Shown: piece after piece, positions 46,301 through 55,530 of the stretch
How positions within the stretch are numbered: the stretch's first letter is position 1
Layout: every line of letters starts with the position of its first letter
From: Paraburkholderia bryophila
GTDB taxonomy: Bacteria > Pseudomonadota > Gammaproteobacteria > Burkholderiales > Burkholderiaceae
Length of the DNA: 64,000 nt
Direction of reading: 5' to 3'
Assembly: GCF_013409255.1 (NCBI RefSeq)
Contig: NZ_JACCAS010000001.1
Coordinates: 868,001 to 932,000 of the forward strand
The notes under the pieces: model-generated
What the model was told of the DNA's origin: nothing
Databases searched by the model: none
Seen by the model: the letters and a program-made list of their open reading frames with translations, nothing else
Made by a program: the position numbers and the translations under genes

Positions 46301-47545
46301 ATGCGCCGACTCGCCCTTTCCTTGCTGACCGTTCTGCTGCTTGCCGCCTGTGCCGGCGCGCCGCAGAAGACGTCGTCGCGTGGCGCGTCGGGCAGTTCGA
46401 TCGTCGTCGCCAATGGCGCTTATCATGCGCCGCCGCCGGGCTTTCCGAATTTCGTCGATCACAGCATCGGCCGCGAGGAAATCTCCATTCAGGCGATGGG
46501 TCTGGTCGGCATTCCCTACCGCTGGGGCGGGAATACGCCGGATAGCGGCTTTGATTGCAGCGGACTGGTTCGTTATGTCATCGCGAGGGCGGCTTCGGTG
46601 AATCTGCCGCGCACCACGGCGGATATGAGCGGACGCGGCGAGTCGATCGAACCGGACGAGATCGCGCCGGGGGATCTGATTTTCTTCAACACGACGGGAC
46701 GGCCGCATTCGCATGTCGGCATTTATGTCGGCAAGCTGCGCTTCGTCAATGCACCGTCGACGGGCGGCACCGTGCGGCTCGATTATCTGACCAACCCTTA
46801 TTGGGCCAAGCGTTTCGACGGGATTCGCCGGGTCGCCGCACCGGCCGCAACGCCGGCGCCGTTCGATACGCCGAGCTATCAGGCCGCGACGCCGCAGCCT
46901 GAGCGGGTTGCGCCGGCTTATGCGGGGGTGGCGGCGGGCGCTGCGATGCCGGCAGCATCGGTGGCCAAGGCTGCGGTATCCGCACCGCCGCCGGCTTATG
47001 CCGCGGGCGTGCAGCCGGGGCAGTCGGCGCAATGGCAGGCGCAACCGCCGTCATCACCGTCGTGGTCACAGCCGGCGACTCGCGTCGCGACGGCGCCTCA
47101 TGCGCCATTGACCGCCGAGGCGCAACCCGTCGCAGCCGCAGCGACTTCGCAAGCCGATCCGTTCGAACCGCCGCCGCCCGGCATGAGCGCCGCGCAAATC
47201 CAGGCCCGCGCAGCGGGCGCTGTGTCGCCGGCGCCGGTTCCGGCCGCTCAAGCCAGCGCGTATGACGGCACGCTCGGCACAGCCCCCGCTCAGCAGGCGA
47301 TGACCTCACGCGCCATCCCGCAGACGGCGTCCACTCGTGCGCCCGACCCGATCGACGCCGCCGCGGATGCGTTCGAACCGCCGCCGCCCGCATCGGTGGC
47401 CGCACGTCAGGCTCAGCAGGCGCAGCGAGCCGATGCGAATGACGGCGTGCAGATCATGCGAGCCTCGACGGCCTCGCGCGGCATCCCCGCTCCGACGCAA
47501 ACCACCGACGACCCCATCGCCCGCTTCGCCAACAGCAACTTCTAA
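46301..47545 (+). CDS. NlpC/P60 family cell-wall peptidase, predicted lipoprotein
   Basis: A 414-residue envelope protein. MRRLALSLLTVLLLAACAG is a lipoprotein signal (lipobox LAAC). The NlpC/P60 domain spans about residues 60-170, with C86 (DCSGLVR) and H138 (HVGIYVG) as catalytic residues. The remaining ~240 residues are Ala/Pro/Gln-rich and contain the motif FEPPPP twice. It probably cleaves peptidoglycan stem peptides. ATG 46301 is chosen because the signal peptide starts there. Confidence 0.88.
   Translation: MRRLALSLLTVLLLAACAGAPQKTSSRGASGSSIVVANGAYHAPPPGFPNFVDHSIGREEISIQAMGLVGIPYRWGGNTPDSGFDCSGLVRYVIARAASVNLPRTTADMSGRGESIEPDEIAPGDLIFFNTTGRPHSHVGIYVGKLRFVNAPSTGGTVRLDYLTNPYWAKRFDGIRRVAAPAATPAPFDTPSYQAATPQPERVAPAYAGVAAGAAMPAASVAKAAVSAPPPAYAAGVQPGQSAQWQAQPPSSPSWSQPATRVATAPHAPLTAEAQPVAAAATSQADPFEPPPPGMSAAQIQARAAGAVSPAPVPAAQASAYDGTLGTAPAQQAMTSRAIPQTASTRAPDPIDAAADAFEPPPPASVAARQAQQAQRADANDGVQIMRASTASRGIPAPTQTTDDPIARFANSNF
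47161..47390 (+). repeat. Repeated FEPPPP-coding segment in the NlpC/P60 gene
   Basis: The same 20-bp string (GTTCGAACCGCCGCCGCCCG) occurs at 47161-47180 and 47371-47390, in the same frame. Similar residues flank both copies (DPFEPPPPGMSAAQIQAR and DAFEPPPPASVAARQAQ). Confidence 0.75.
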
Positions 47546-47669
47546 GCGTCCTTGCCTTGTGCGCGGATTCGTCGGCGCGGTGGGTGGCTGCAGGCATAAA
47601 GCGCCCCGCCACACCCGCGCCGCCGATCTGCTATCGTCATCGATATTCTTCCGACAGCGGGTGGTGACG

Positions 47670-48476
47670 ATGGATCTTGGGCTGAAAGACAAGGTGGTAT
47701 TGATCACAGGCGGCAGCAAAGGAATCGGCCTCGCCTGCGCCCGCGCGTTCGCCCTGGAAGGCGCCAAAGTCGCGATCGTCTCACGCGATCCGGCCAACCT
47801 CGCGCGCGCTTACGAGCAGTTAAAGCAGGAAGGCCTGCACGTACACCGAACCCGCGCCGATCTGCACGAGCCGCATAGCGCTGCGGATATCGTCGAAGAA
47901 GTCAGCAGCGCGGTCGGTCCGATCGACGTGCTGATCAACAGCGCGGGCGCCGCGCGACGCTACGATCCGGAAACGCTCGATGCCGACGCGTTCCGCGCCA
48001 CCATGGAAGCGAAGTATTTCCCCTACATCTACCCGCAGCAGGAAGTGCTGCGGCGCATGGCCGATCGCGTGAAGGCCAACAGCGGCGCCGAACCGGGCAC
48101 GATCGTGAATATCATCGGCATGGGCGGCAAAATCGCGAGCGACATCCATATTGCGGGCGGCGCCGCGAATGCCGCGCTGATGCTCGCCACCGTCGGCCTG
48201 GCGCACTACTACGCGCGCTACGGCATCCGCATCAACGCGATCAATCCGGGAGCGACGCTGACTGAGCGCGTCGAAGAAGCGGTCAAGCTGGAAGCGACCC
48301 AGCAAGGCATCGAAAGCGCGGAAGCGCTCGCACGAGGGCAAGCCAAGGTGCCGCTCGGTCGCTATGCCAAACCGGAGGAAATCGCCGACGTCGCGCTGTT
48401 TCTGGCGAGCCGCCGCGCGAGCTATGTGACGGGCGCGATTGTCCCGATGGATGGAGGCAGCGCGCCGCTGATCTGA
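47670..48476 (+). CDS. Atypical short-chain dehydrogenase/reductase family protein
   Basis: A 268-residue Rossmann-fold protein with the cofactor motif TGGSKGIG (13-20), DVLINSAGA and the C-terminal YVTGAIVPMDGGSAPLI. The catalytic Tyr-x3-Lys is replaced: alignment around IAGGAANAAL puts Gly163 and Asn167 at those positions, and the usual catalytic Ser is also not evident (NIIGMGGKIAS). It may be inactive, act by another mechanism, or bind cofactor for regulation. The start is ATG 47670. Confidence 0.85.
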   Translation: MDLGLKDKVVLITGGSKGIGLACARAFALEGAKVAIVSRDPANLARAYEQLKQEGLHVHRTRADLHEPHSAADIVEEVSSAVGPIDVLINSAGAARRYDPETLDADAFRATMEAKYFPYIYPQQEVLRRMADRVKANSGAEPGTIVNIIGMGGKIASDIHIAGGAANAALMLATVGLAHYYARYGIRINAINPGATLTERVEEAVKLEATQQGIESAEALARGQAKVPLGRYAKPEEIADVALFLASRRASYVTGAIVPMDGGSAPLI

Positions 48477-48540
48477 GCGACGCGCTGTTATTCGAGCGTC
48501 AATTACCGAAGGAGCGGCGCGCGTGAAACGCCCGCTGCCC

Positions 48541-49551
48541 TTACAACAAACGGTGGCCGAGCCACCAGGCGAGCGCGGAGAGCGCAGCGGAGGCCGGAAT
48601 CGTCAGAATCCACGCCCAGACGATGTTCCCAGCCACACCCCAACGCACCGCGCTCAGCTTCCGCGTTGCGCCGACACCGACGATCGCGCCGGTGATCGTA
48701 TGCGTGGTGGACACCGGAATGCCGAGCCACGACGCGGTAAACAGCGTGATCGCCCCACCCGACTCCGCGCAAAACCCGCCGACCGGCTTGAGCTTGGTGA
48801 TCTTCTGCCCCATCGTGCGGACGATCCGCCAGCCGCCGAACAGCGTGCCGACACCCATCGACAGATAGCAACCGCCGATCACCCACAGCGGCGGCGCATC
48901 CGCGATTGAGGACGCATACCCGGTCGCGATCAGCAGCATCCAGATAATGCCGATGGTTTTCTGCGCGTCGTTGCCGCCGTGGCCGAGGCTATACAAACCC
49001 GCCGACACCAGTTGCAAACGCCGAAAGCGCCGATCGACCTTGCTGGGCGGCGTGCGGAAGTAGATCCACGAAACCGCCAGCATGAAAAACGACCCGAGTA
49101 CGAAGCCGAGCAGCGGCGAGATAAAGATGAACGCGACCGTCTTCATCAGACCGTCGAGATTCAGCGAACCCCAGCCCGACTTGGCCAGCGCCGCACCCAC
49201 CAGTCCGCCGATCAACGCATGCGACGAGCTCGACGGAATGCCGTAATGCCAGGTGATGATGTTCCAGCCGATCGCACCGACCAGCGCGCCGAAAATCACG
49301 TAATGGTCGACGATCTGCGGGTCGATCGTGCCTTTGCCGACGGTCGCGGCCACCTTCAGGTGGAACACGAAGTACGCGATCACGTTGAAGGCCGCCGCAA
49401 AGGCCACCGCCTGCTGCGGCTTCAGCACGCCGGTCGACACGACGGTCGCGATCGAATTCGCCGCGTCGTGAAAACCGTTCATGAAATCGAAAATCAGCGC
49501 GACGGCCACCAGGCCGGCAACGACCCAGATAGCGAGTTGTATCGATTGCAT
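48541..49551 (-). CDS. Low-affinity inorganic phosphate transporter (Pit family)
   Basis: A 336-residue inner-membrane metal-phosphate/H+ symporter. The PiT signature GFHDAANSIATVVSTGVL is near residues 26-43, and the second copy region ITLFTASWLGIPVSTTHTITGAIVGVG is near 270. About ten membrane segments. Its start overlaps the stop of the DUF47 gene by one base (TAATG), so the two are coupled. Confidence 0.93.
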   Translation of the reverse strand: MQSIQLAIWVVAGLVAVALIFDFMNGFHDAANSIATVVSTGVLKPQQAVAFAAAFNVIAYFVFHLKVAATVGKGTIDPQIVDHYVIFGALVGAIGWNIITWHYGIPSSSSHALIGGLVGAALAKSGWGSLNLDGLMKTVAFIFISPLLGFVLGSFFMLAVSWIYFRTPPSKVDRRFRRLQLVSAGLYSLGHGGNDAQKTIGIIWMLLIATGYASSIADAPPLWVIGGCYLSMGVGTLFGGWRIVRTMGQKITKLKPVGGFCAESGGAITLFTASWLGIPVSTTHTITGAIVGVGATRKLSAVRWGVAGNIVWAWILTIPASAALSALAWWLGHRLL

Positions 49552-50177
49552 TATGCGTTTTCCAGCACGATGCCTTCGATGATGTTCGCTACGTCCTCAC
49601 ACTTGTCCGTGATCGTCTCGAGCAATTCGTAAATTGCTTTCAGCTTGATCAGGGTCTTGACGTTGTCTTCTTCGCGGAACAGTTTCGACATGGCCGAGCG
49701 CAGCACGCGGTCGGCTTCCGATTCCAGCCGGTCGATGTCCTCGCAGGCCTTGAGGATCTGGCTCGCCTGCTTCATGTCCGACAGCAGGCCGACGGCGAAT
49801 TGCACGCGCTCGGAAGTCGCCGTGCAGATGTGCGCCAACTGGCTCGCCTCGGAGGTCACAGCCTGCACGTCGTACAGCGAAATGGCAGTGGCGACGTCCT
49901 CCATCAGATCGAGGATGTCGTCCATCGTGGTGATCAGCTTGTGGATTTCATCGCGATCGAGCGGCGTGATGAAGGTCTTGTGCAGCAGGTCGATGGTTTC
50001 GTGCGTGAGCTTGTCGGCAGCCTTTTCGGCTTTCTGCACGTTCTGCTTGTGGGTCTCGGCGTCTTGCAGATTGTCGATCAGCAGTTCCAGCTCACGGCTT
50101 GCTGAGACGATGCACGCTGCGTGCGCATTGAAAATTTCAAAGAACTTGCCCTCGGTGGGCATGAATCGACCGAACAT
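49551..50177 (-). CDS. DUF47 family PhoU-like protein (Pit accessory)
   Basis: A 208-residue helical protein (FGRFMPTEGKFFEIFNAHAACIV; ADKLTHETIDLLHKTFITPLDRDEIHKL). Genes of this family usually sit directly before pit, as here, and are thought to regulate the transporter. No membrane segment. Confidence 0.9.
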   Translation of the reverse strand: MFGRFMPTEGKFFEIFNAHAACIVSASRELELLIDNLQDAETHKQNVQKAEKAADKLTHETIDLLHKTFITPLDRDEIHKLITTMDDILDLMEDVATAISLYDVQAVTSEASQLAHICTATSERVQFAVGLLSDMKQASQILKACEDIDRLESEADRVLRSAMSKLFREEDNVKTLIKLKAIYELLETITDKCEDVANIIEGIVLENA

Positions 50178-50384
50178 TGGGATCCCGAAAATTGGTCACG
50201 GTATGGCTGACATAAAACCGCCACATTGTACCGTTCCGAGTCCCTGATCACACTTTCGAAAGCGCCGTTACAACAGGCGCTGCGCTTAGCGCTTCCCTTC
50301 TCGGCGGATTTCCCGTGAGCTTTCAGCGGGGGTTCCGCGGGCGTTGACGAGGGTGTTGCCGACGCCGCTTACCGGCCTGCCCGA

Positions 50385-51773
50385 TCAATCGCTGTAGAAA
50401 TTCTGCGCGCCGGCAAAGTTATCGAACTTCGTGAATTGACCATGGAACGTGAGCCGAACGGGACCGATCGGACCATTCCGCTGCTTGCCGATAATGATCT
50501 CCGCGGTGCCCTTATCCGGACTGTCCGGGTTGTAAACTTCGTCGCGGTAGATGAACAGGATCACGTCCGCGTCCTGCTCGATAGCGCCGGATTCGCGCAA
50601 GTCGGACATGATCGGCCGCTTGTTCGGGCGCTGTTCGAGACCCCGGTTGAGCTGGGACAACGCGATCACCGGCACGTCGAGTTCCTTGGCAAGACTCTTC
50701 AGCGAACGCGAGATTTCCGAAATTTCGGTCGCGCGGTTTTCACCGGACGACGACGAACCGCTCATCAGCTGCAAATAGTCGATGATGATCAGCCCGAGCT
50801 TGCCGCACTGCCGCGACAACCGGCGTGCGCGAGAACGCAGTTCCATCGGGTTCAAACCACCGGTTTCGTCGATGAAAATCTGCGCCTCGCTCATTTTCTG
50901 CACGGCGTGCGTGAGCTTCGGCCAATCCTCGTCGGTCAGACGGCCGGTACGCATGCGGTGCTGATCCAGCCGGCCGACGGAGCCGAGCATACGCATGGTC
51001 AGTTGCGAACCCGGCATTTCCATCGAAAACACCGCGACCGGCAGGCCGTACTCGACCGCCACGTATTCGCCGACGTTCATCGAAAACGCCGTTTTACCCA
51101 TCGACGGACGGCCCGCGACGATGATCAATTCGCCGCCGTGCATGCCCGAAGTCATGCGGTCCAGATCGACGAACCCGGTCGGCGTGCCGGTCACATCGCT
51201 CGGATTGGCGCTGTGGTACAGCGTGTCGATCCGCTCGACCACTTGAGTCAGCAGCGGCCCGATTTCGAGGAAGCCTTGCGTGCCACGCGCACCGTCTTCG
51301 GCAATCGAAAACACCTTCGATTCCGCCTCGTCCAGCAACTGGCGAACTTCCTTACCTTGCGGATTGAACGCGTCCGCCGAGATTTCGTCGGCCACGGACA
51401 CCAACCGGCGCAACACCGCGCGATCGCGCACAATTTCCGCGTAGCGGCGGATATTGGCCGCGCTCGGCGTGTTCTGTGCGAGGGCATTCAGGTAAGCGAG
51501 GCCGCCGACTTCTTCCGCCTTGCCCGACGTGCCGAGCGCCTCGTACACCGTGATCACGTCGGCCGGCCGCGTGGCCGCGATCAGCTTGCCGATGTGTTCG
51601 AAGATGAGGCGGTGGTCGTAGCGGTAAAAATCGCTCTGCGACAGGAAGTCGGCGATGCGGTCCCACGCCGCGTTATCGAGCAGCAGGCCGCCCAGCACCG
51701 ATTGCTCGGCCTCGATCGAATGCGGCGGGACCTTCAGCGACTCGATTTGGGGATCTTTGGACGGTGCGTTCAT
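50385..51773 (-). CDS. dnaB: Replicative DNA helicase DnaB
   Basis: Hexameric replication-fork helicase of 462 residues. The N-domain has VPPHSIEAEQSVLGGLLLDNAAWD, the RecA-like core has Walker A GRPSMGKTAF, and LIIIDYLQLM is Walker B. DVPVIALSQLNRGLEQR is the family H4 block. It follows the rpsF operon in the same direction, but a strong terminator lies between. Confidence 0.97.
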   Translation of the reverse strand: MNAPSKDPQIESLKVPPHSIEAEQSVLGGLLLDNAAWDRIADFLSQSDFYRYDHRLIFEHIGKLIAATRPADVITVYEALGTSGKAEEVGGLAYLNALAQNTPSAANIRRYAEIVRDRAVLRRLVSVADEISADAFNPQGKEVRQLLDEAESKVFSIAEDGARGTQGFLEIGPLLTQVVERIDTLYHSANPSDVTGTPTGFVDLDRMTSGMHGGELIIVAGRPSMGKTAFSMNVGEYVAVEYGLPVAVFSMEMPGSQLTMRMLGSVGRLDQHRMRTGRLTDEDWPKLTHAVQKMSEAQIFIDETGGLNPMELRSRARRLSRQCGKLGLIIIDYLQLMSGSSSSGENRATEISEISRSLKSLAKELDVPVIALSQLNRGLEQRPNKRPIMSDLRESGAIEQDADVILFIYRDEVYNPDSPDKGTAEIIIGKQRNGPIGPVRLTFHGQFTKFDNFAGAQNFYSD

Positions 51774-51837
51774 GGAGAGGAATTATCGGGTAATCGGGCA
51801 GCGACGGCGAGGGGAAAAGCTAAAAACCAGGCACAAA

Positions 51838-51873
51838 AAAAGGCAGGGGCCGGTCACCCGGCCCCTGCCTTTT
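51838..51873 (-). terminator. Intrinsic terminator after rplI
   Basis: Perfect 16-bp stem (51838-51853 and 51858-51873) with loop TCAC. The minus-strand 3' side runs into seven T residues; it ends the rpsF-priB-rpsR-rplI unit. Confidence 0.9.
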
Positions 51874-51907
51874 GCCAGCAACTTCCTGGCCAATACGACT
51901 TTGATGC

Positions 51908-52360
51908 TTAGACGTGTTCGCCGATCACAGCCACCGTCACATCGACGAGAACGTCGGTGTGCAGCGAAACTTGAACTGCGTGTTCGCCAACCAGCTTCAG
52001 CGGGCCTTCCGGCAGACGCACTTGCGCCTTTTCCACTGCGAAGCCTTGCTTGACCAGTGCGTCAGCGATGTCGGCGTTCGTCACCGAACCAAACAGACGG
52101 CCGTCAACGCCAGCCTTCTGGTTGATCTGAACCGTCGAGCCTGCCAGCTTTTCGCCTTGAGCCGTAGCAGCCGCCAGCTTTTCAGCGGCGATCTTTTCGA
52201 GTTCAGCGCGGCGAACTTCGAATTCAGCCAAAGCTTCCTTCGTTGCACGGCGAGCTTGCTTTTTCGGGATCAGGAAGTTACGTGCGTAACCGTCCTTGAC
52301 CTTCACGATGTCGCCCAGGTTACCCAGATTGACGACTTTTTCCAGAAGAATGATTTGCAT
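51908..52360 (-). CDS. rplI: 50S ribosomal protein L9
   Basis: A 150-residue ribosomal protein starting [33 protein letters not shown]. It has the typical two-domain form with a long connecting helix (about 40-75). Last gene of the rpsF operon. Confidence 0.98.
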   Translation of the reverse strand: MQIILLEKVVNLGNLGDIVKVKDGYARNFLIPKKQARRATKEALAEFEVRRAELEKIAAEKLAAATAQGEKLAGSTVQINQKAGVDGRLFGSVTNADIADALVKQGFAVEKAQVRLPEGPLKLVGEHAVQVSLHTDVLVDVTVAVIGEHV

Positions 52361-52387
52361 TCGGATGCTCCTTATCGCGTCGTCGGG

Positions 52388-52663
52388 TTAGGCCTTGTGC
52401 TGGTCGGTGTACGGCACCAGCGCGAGGAAACGTGCGCGCTTGATTGCCGTATCCAGCTGGCGTTGATAATGCGACTTCGTACCCGTGAGACGCGCCGGCG
52501 TGATCTTGCCGTTTTCGCCGATGAAGTCCTTCAGCGTGTCGAGGTCCTTGTAGTCGATGTGATCGACATTAGCGGCCGTGAAACGGCAGAACTTCTTGCG
52601 CTTGAAGAGCGGATTTTGTTGCTGACGACGCTTGTCGAATTTCTTACCAGTCGGGCGGGGCAT
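52388..52663 (-). CDS. rpsR: 30S ribosomal protein S18
   Basis: A 91-residue protein with the S18 core [21 protein letters not shown] and [18 protein letters not shown]. Binds S6 in the 30S platform. It lies between priB and rplI. Confidence 0.98.
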   Translation of the reverse strand: MPRPTGKKFDKRRQQQNPLFKRKKFCRFTAANVDHIDYKDLDTLKDFIGENGKITPARLTGTKSHYQRQLDTAIKRARFLALVPYTDQHKA

Positions 52664-52665
52664 GT

Positions 52666-52965
52666 TCAGTCCTTTCCAATGTCCTGCAATGCTGTGATGT
52701 GAAATACCAGAGTTCTTGCGTTGCGGTGCTTTTTCGCCAGAAAGCCGGTGAAGAGCGTTTCCACGCCCATCTGACAGCTTTCGAGCTTACCGCTCGCCTC
52801 GCCTGCCGCTACCGCCTGCATGGTCAGTTCGACTTGCCGGGTAATACCGGCTTCGACGACTTCCGTGCGGTGGTGCAACGTGCAACCTGCAATCGGAACG
52901 CCGGCGGGGGTGTACCGCACCGGTTCGCGTTCGACGACGCTGGCCGTGAGTTGCAGCCGATTCAT
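52666..52965 (-). CDS. priB: Primosomal replication protein PriB
   Basis: A 99-residue single-domain OB-fold protein ([30 protein letters not shown]) that helps restart replication with PriA. Its position between rpsF and rpsR, 2 nt from rpsR, is diagnostic. Confidence 0.95.
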   Translation of the reverse strand: MNRLQLTASVVEREPVRYTPAGVPIAGCTLHHRTEVVEAGITRQVELTMQAVAAGEASGKLESCQMGVETLFTGFLAKKHRNARTLVFHITALQDIGKD

Positions 52966-53018
52966 GGAGCCTTGGGCAAAAGCGACGCTGGAGTCTCTGG
53001 TAGCTTAAATAGTGTGTC

Positions 53019-53393
53019 TTAAGCCTGCGCTTCAGACGGTTGCGTAGCAGCCGACTTCTTGGCTTCTTCGCGCTGCACTTCCTTCATCATCGGCGACGGG
53101 CCGGTTTCGGCCTTCTTCAGCTTGACGATCAGGTGACGCAGAACAGCGTCGTTGAACTTGAATGCGTGTTCCAGCTCGTCGAGCGTGGTTTGGTCGCATT
53201 CGATGTTCATGCAGACGTAGTGAGCCTTAGCGAGTTTCTCGATCATGTAGGCCAGTTGGCGACGGCCCCAGTCTTCGATACGGTGGATCTGGCCACCGTG
53301 CGAGGTGATCGTGGACTTGTAACGCTCGATCATTGCGGGCACTTGCTCGCTTTGATCCGGGTGCACGATAAAGACGATTTCGTAATGACGCAT
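53019..53393 (-). CDS. rpsF: 30S ribosomal protein S6
   Basis: A 124-residue protein starting [21 protein letters not shown]. The ATG at 53393 has AAGGAG at good spacing; an in-frame GTG six bases upstream is too close to it. First gene of the operon. A possible S6:S18-binding leader structure lies at 53425-53451. Confidence 0.97.
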   Translation of the reverse strand: MRHYEIVFIVHPDQSEQVPAMIERYKSTITSHGGQIHRIEDWGRRQLAYMIEKLAKAHYVCMNIECDQTTLDELEHAFKFNDAVLRHLIVKLKKAETGPSPMMKEVQREEAKKSAATQPSEAQA

Positions 53394-53424
53394 ATTCACT
53401 CCTTGTGCTGACTTATGGATTTAA

Positions 53425-53451
53425 GCCACCCGGGCGTCGAACCGGTGTGGC
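53425..53451 (-). promoter_or_regulatory. Candidate S6:S18-binding leader motif of rpsF
   Basis: On the minus strand GCCAC...GTGGC closes a hairpin holding ACCGG near its 5' side and CCCGG near its 3' side, 31 nt before the rpsF ATG. This resembles the widespread rpsF-leader motif with conserved CCG elements, which mediates feedback by the S6:S18 complex. Confidence 0.4.
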
Positions 53452-53549
53452 AAGTGAGAAGCCAAAGAGTGTAACCCGAATGGGGCCGGGTTGCAAGATA
53501 TCCCGTTAATCCGCGGCCCGAATCGGGTGTGTTTTCAAGGGTTTAGTAC

Positions 53550-54629
53550 TCAACTGCCCTCCGAGCGTTCGCTGCCCGACTGCAGACGCGCCTTCAGCGC
53601 CGCTTCCAGACCGGTCAATGCATCCGGCGCGGCGTCCGTGATCGCCCACCAGGTCATGCCCGCCGCGCTCCAGTGGGCGATCGAGTAGCCTTCGCGCTCG
53701 AGCGTCGCGGGGGCCGTGGGCGCTGCGCCTTCCGTGTTGTGGCCCGTGCCGCCGGAACCTGCTTGCGGAAAGACGTACACGTCGATCACATGCTTGCGGT
53801 AGTGGTACACCAGCACACCCACCCGCTGATGCGCGAGGTAATCCAGCCGCCCGCCCTCCAGCGGAAAGCCGCTCGCCGCGAGGTCTTCGACCGGCGGCGA
53901 ATAGTCCAGCCGACCGTTGAACCACGGTTTGACCGTGTGCTTGTCGGTCGAAATCACGTCGATGTCGCGGCCGGAAACCTGCGCGCGCACATGGCTTTCC
54001 ACCAGCTCATCGGCGAATGGCGAGAGGTCGGCGGGACGGCTCAGGTTCAGGGTCACCACCGCTGCGCCAGCGCACAACGCGATGGCCAGCGCGGCGAGCC
54101 AGCCCGGCGCGAGCAACCGGGACGCGCCGCTCCCACCGCCCGCGCCACCCATGCCGATCGGCTGGCCGAAGCCACCGGACGGCAAACGCCAGCCATCCAG
54201 CCAGCCCCGCCGACGGCGCGGACGTGATGGCGCCCTGGCGGCGTCCATCGCGCTGTCCGGTTGCGGGCCCGTTGCCCGTGGATCGTCTGCCGCGGTGGCC
54301 GGCCCTTCGATCGCGGCTCCCGGCCGTTCGGTTGCAGTCAGCGGCTGTCCAATCGCGAGGTCCGCTCCATCGGTCGCAGTCAGCGGCTCAGCCGCCGCGA
54401 CAGCCCCTTCCATCGCCGGCAAGCCAGCCAGAATCCGCGCTCGCAGCGACTGCGGCGCGCGATGATAAGTCGCCGCCCGCAATGCGCCCCGCAAGGCGCC
54501 CAGATTCTCGCTCTCACGCCGGCAGGCCTCGCAGCTCTCGATGTGCTGCTGGACACGCCGCGCATCCGGCGCGGGCAATTCATGATCGGCGTTCGCATCG
54601 AGGAGCGGCCGTGCTTCGTTACAGTCCAT
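53550..54629 (-). CDS. Transmembrane anti-sigma factor (zf-HC2 family)
   Basis: A 359-residue inner-membrane protein predicted to hold the ECF sigma encoded just upstream. The N-terminal anti-sigma zinc motif is H-x3-C-x2-C in HIESCEACR (about 29-37). A Pro/Ala-rich linker with PLTAT repeats follows, then one membrane helix (WLAALAIALCAGAAVVTL) near residue 180 and a periplasmic domain of about 165 residues. It overlaps the sigma gene by 11 nt. Confidence 0.88.
   Translation of the reverse strand: MDCNEARPLLDANADHELPAPDARRVQQHIESCEACRRESENLGALRGALRAATYHRAPQSLRARILAGLPAMEGAVAAAEPLTATDGADLAIGQPLTATERPGAAIEGPATAADDPRATGPQPDSAMDAARAPSRPRRRRGWLDGWRLPSGGFGQPIGMGGAGGGSGASRLLAPGWLAALAIALCAGAAVVTLNLSRPADLSPFADELVESHVRAQVSGRDIDVISTDKHTVKPWFNGRLDYSPPVEDLAASGFPLEGGRLDYLAHQRVGVLVYHYRKHVIDVYVFPQAGSGGTGHNTEGAAPTAPATLEREGYSIAHWSAAGMTWWAITDAAPDALTGLEAALKARLQSGSERSEGS
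54329..54388 (-). repeat. 42-bp period repeat in the anti-sigma linker
   Basis: CGGTTGCAGTCAGCGGCT (54329-54346) and CGGTCGCAGTCAGCGGCT (54371-54388) are 42 bp apart and encode the two PLTAT units of the cytoplasmic linker. Confidence 0.65.
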
Positions 54630-55434
54630 CTGGCGTCTCCTGAGCGTGGCCGGCGTTACCGCCGGGGTTATTGAGTGGCCGTCCGTTGGCGGATGCCCGC
54701 AGCGGCGTGACGGTGGCCGAAGCGGTGGCCGGAACAGCACCCGAAACACCGCCCGAAGCAGCACCCGAAGCACCAACAGCCCCCGCCTTGCCGCCACCAG
54801 GCGCCGCCATCAGCAGCGCGGCCAGCTTGCGCCGACCCCGCGCGAGCCGCGACATCACCGTGCCGATCGGCACATCGGCCACGATCGCGATCTCGCGGTA
54901 GCCCATTTCTTCCAGTTCGCGCAGGATCAGCACCTCCCGATACTCAACCGGCAACAACGCCAATGCCTCGTGCACGCGCTTCGTGTCCTCGTCGCGGATC
55001 AGTAGCGCCTGCGGATCCGCACCACCGACGCTCCAGCCGTCGAACGCGGTGTCGTCCATGGTGTCGTCGAACTCGACCGTTTCGTGCGACGACGCGCGCC
55101 GCCGCCATTCCGTGTACCAGGTGCGTCGCACGATCGCCAGCAGCCAGGGCCGCGCGGTGTCGCCGCGAAACGTGTCGAAAAACCGGAACGCCCGCATGAA
55201 GGCTTCCTGGACGACATCGTCGGCGTCGCTGGCGTTGCCGCATAGCCAGCGCGCGAGGTTGTAAGCCGCATCCAGATGCGGCAGCGCGAGCTGCTGGAAA
55301 CGGCGGCTCCTGGCGGCATCGGTTGCGGAATCGGCATCGCCGTGCGCGCGCGCGGCGTCTGAATCGGTCTGGACCACCTGGGCCCTCCAGGGCATTGCAG
55401 CTAGGCGAATCGTGGCTTGTCGTGAAGCGTTCAT
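54619..55434 (-). CDS. ECF-type RNA polymerase sigma factor
   Basis: A 271-residue sigma-70 family protein. Region 2 includes AYNLARWLCGNASDADDVVQEAFMRAFRFFDTF, and region 4 includes ALALLPVEYREVLILRELEEMGYREIAIV and VPIGTVMSRLARGRRKL. A Gly/Ala/Thr-rich tail of about 65 residues follows, which is unusual. The start is uncertain: ATG 55434 is used, and MPWRAQ at about 55395 is an alternative. It is coupled to the anti-sigma gene. Confidence 0.87.
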   Translation of the reverse strand: MNASRQATIRLAAMPWRAQVVQTDSDAARAHGDADSATDAARSRRFQQLALPHLDAAYNLARWLCGNASDADDVVQEAFMRAFRFFDTFRGDTARPWLLAIVRRTWYTEWRRRASSHETVEFDDTMDDTAFDGWSVGGADPQALLIRDEDTKRVHEALALLPVEYREVLILRELEEMGYREIAIVADVPIGTVMSRLARGRRKLAALLMAAPGGGKAGAVGASGAASGGVSGAVPATASATVTPLRASANGRPLNNPGGNAGHAQETPDGL

Positions 55435-55530
55435 GACCACATAACCGGCGACAGGCCGAGTTTATTCCCGCGTCGGCAGCGAAACCTCCAAATAAGACGA
55501 GAAACAGCGCGCGCCCATGCCAGCAAGCCA

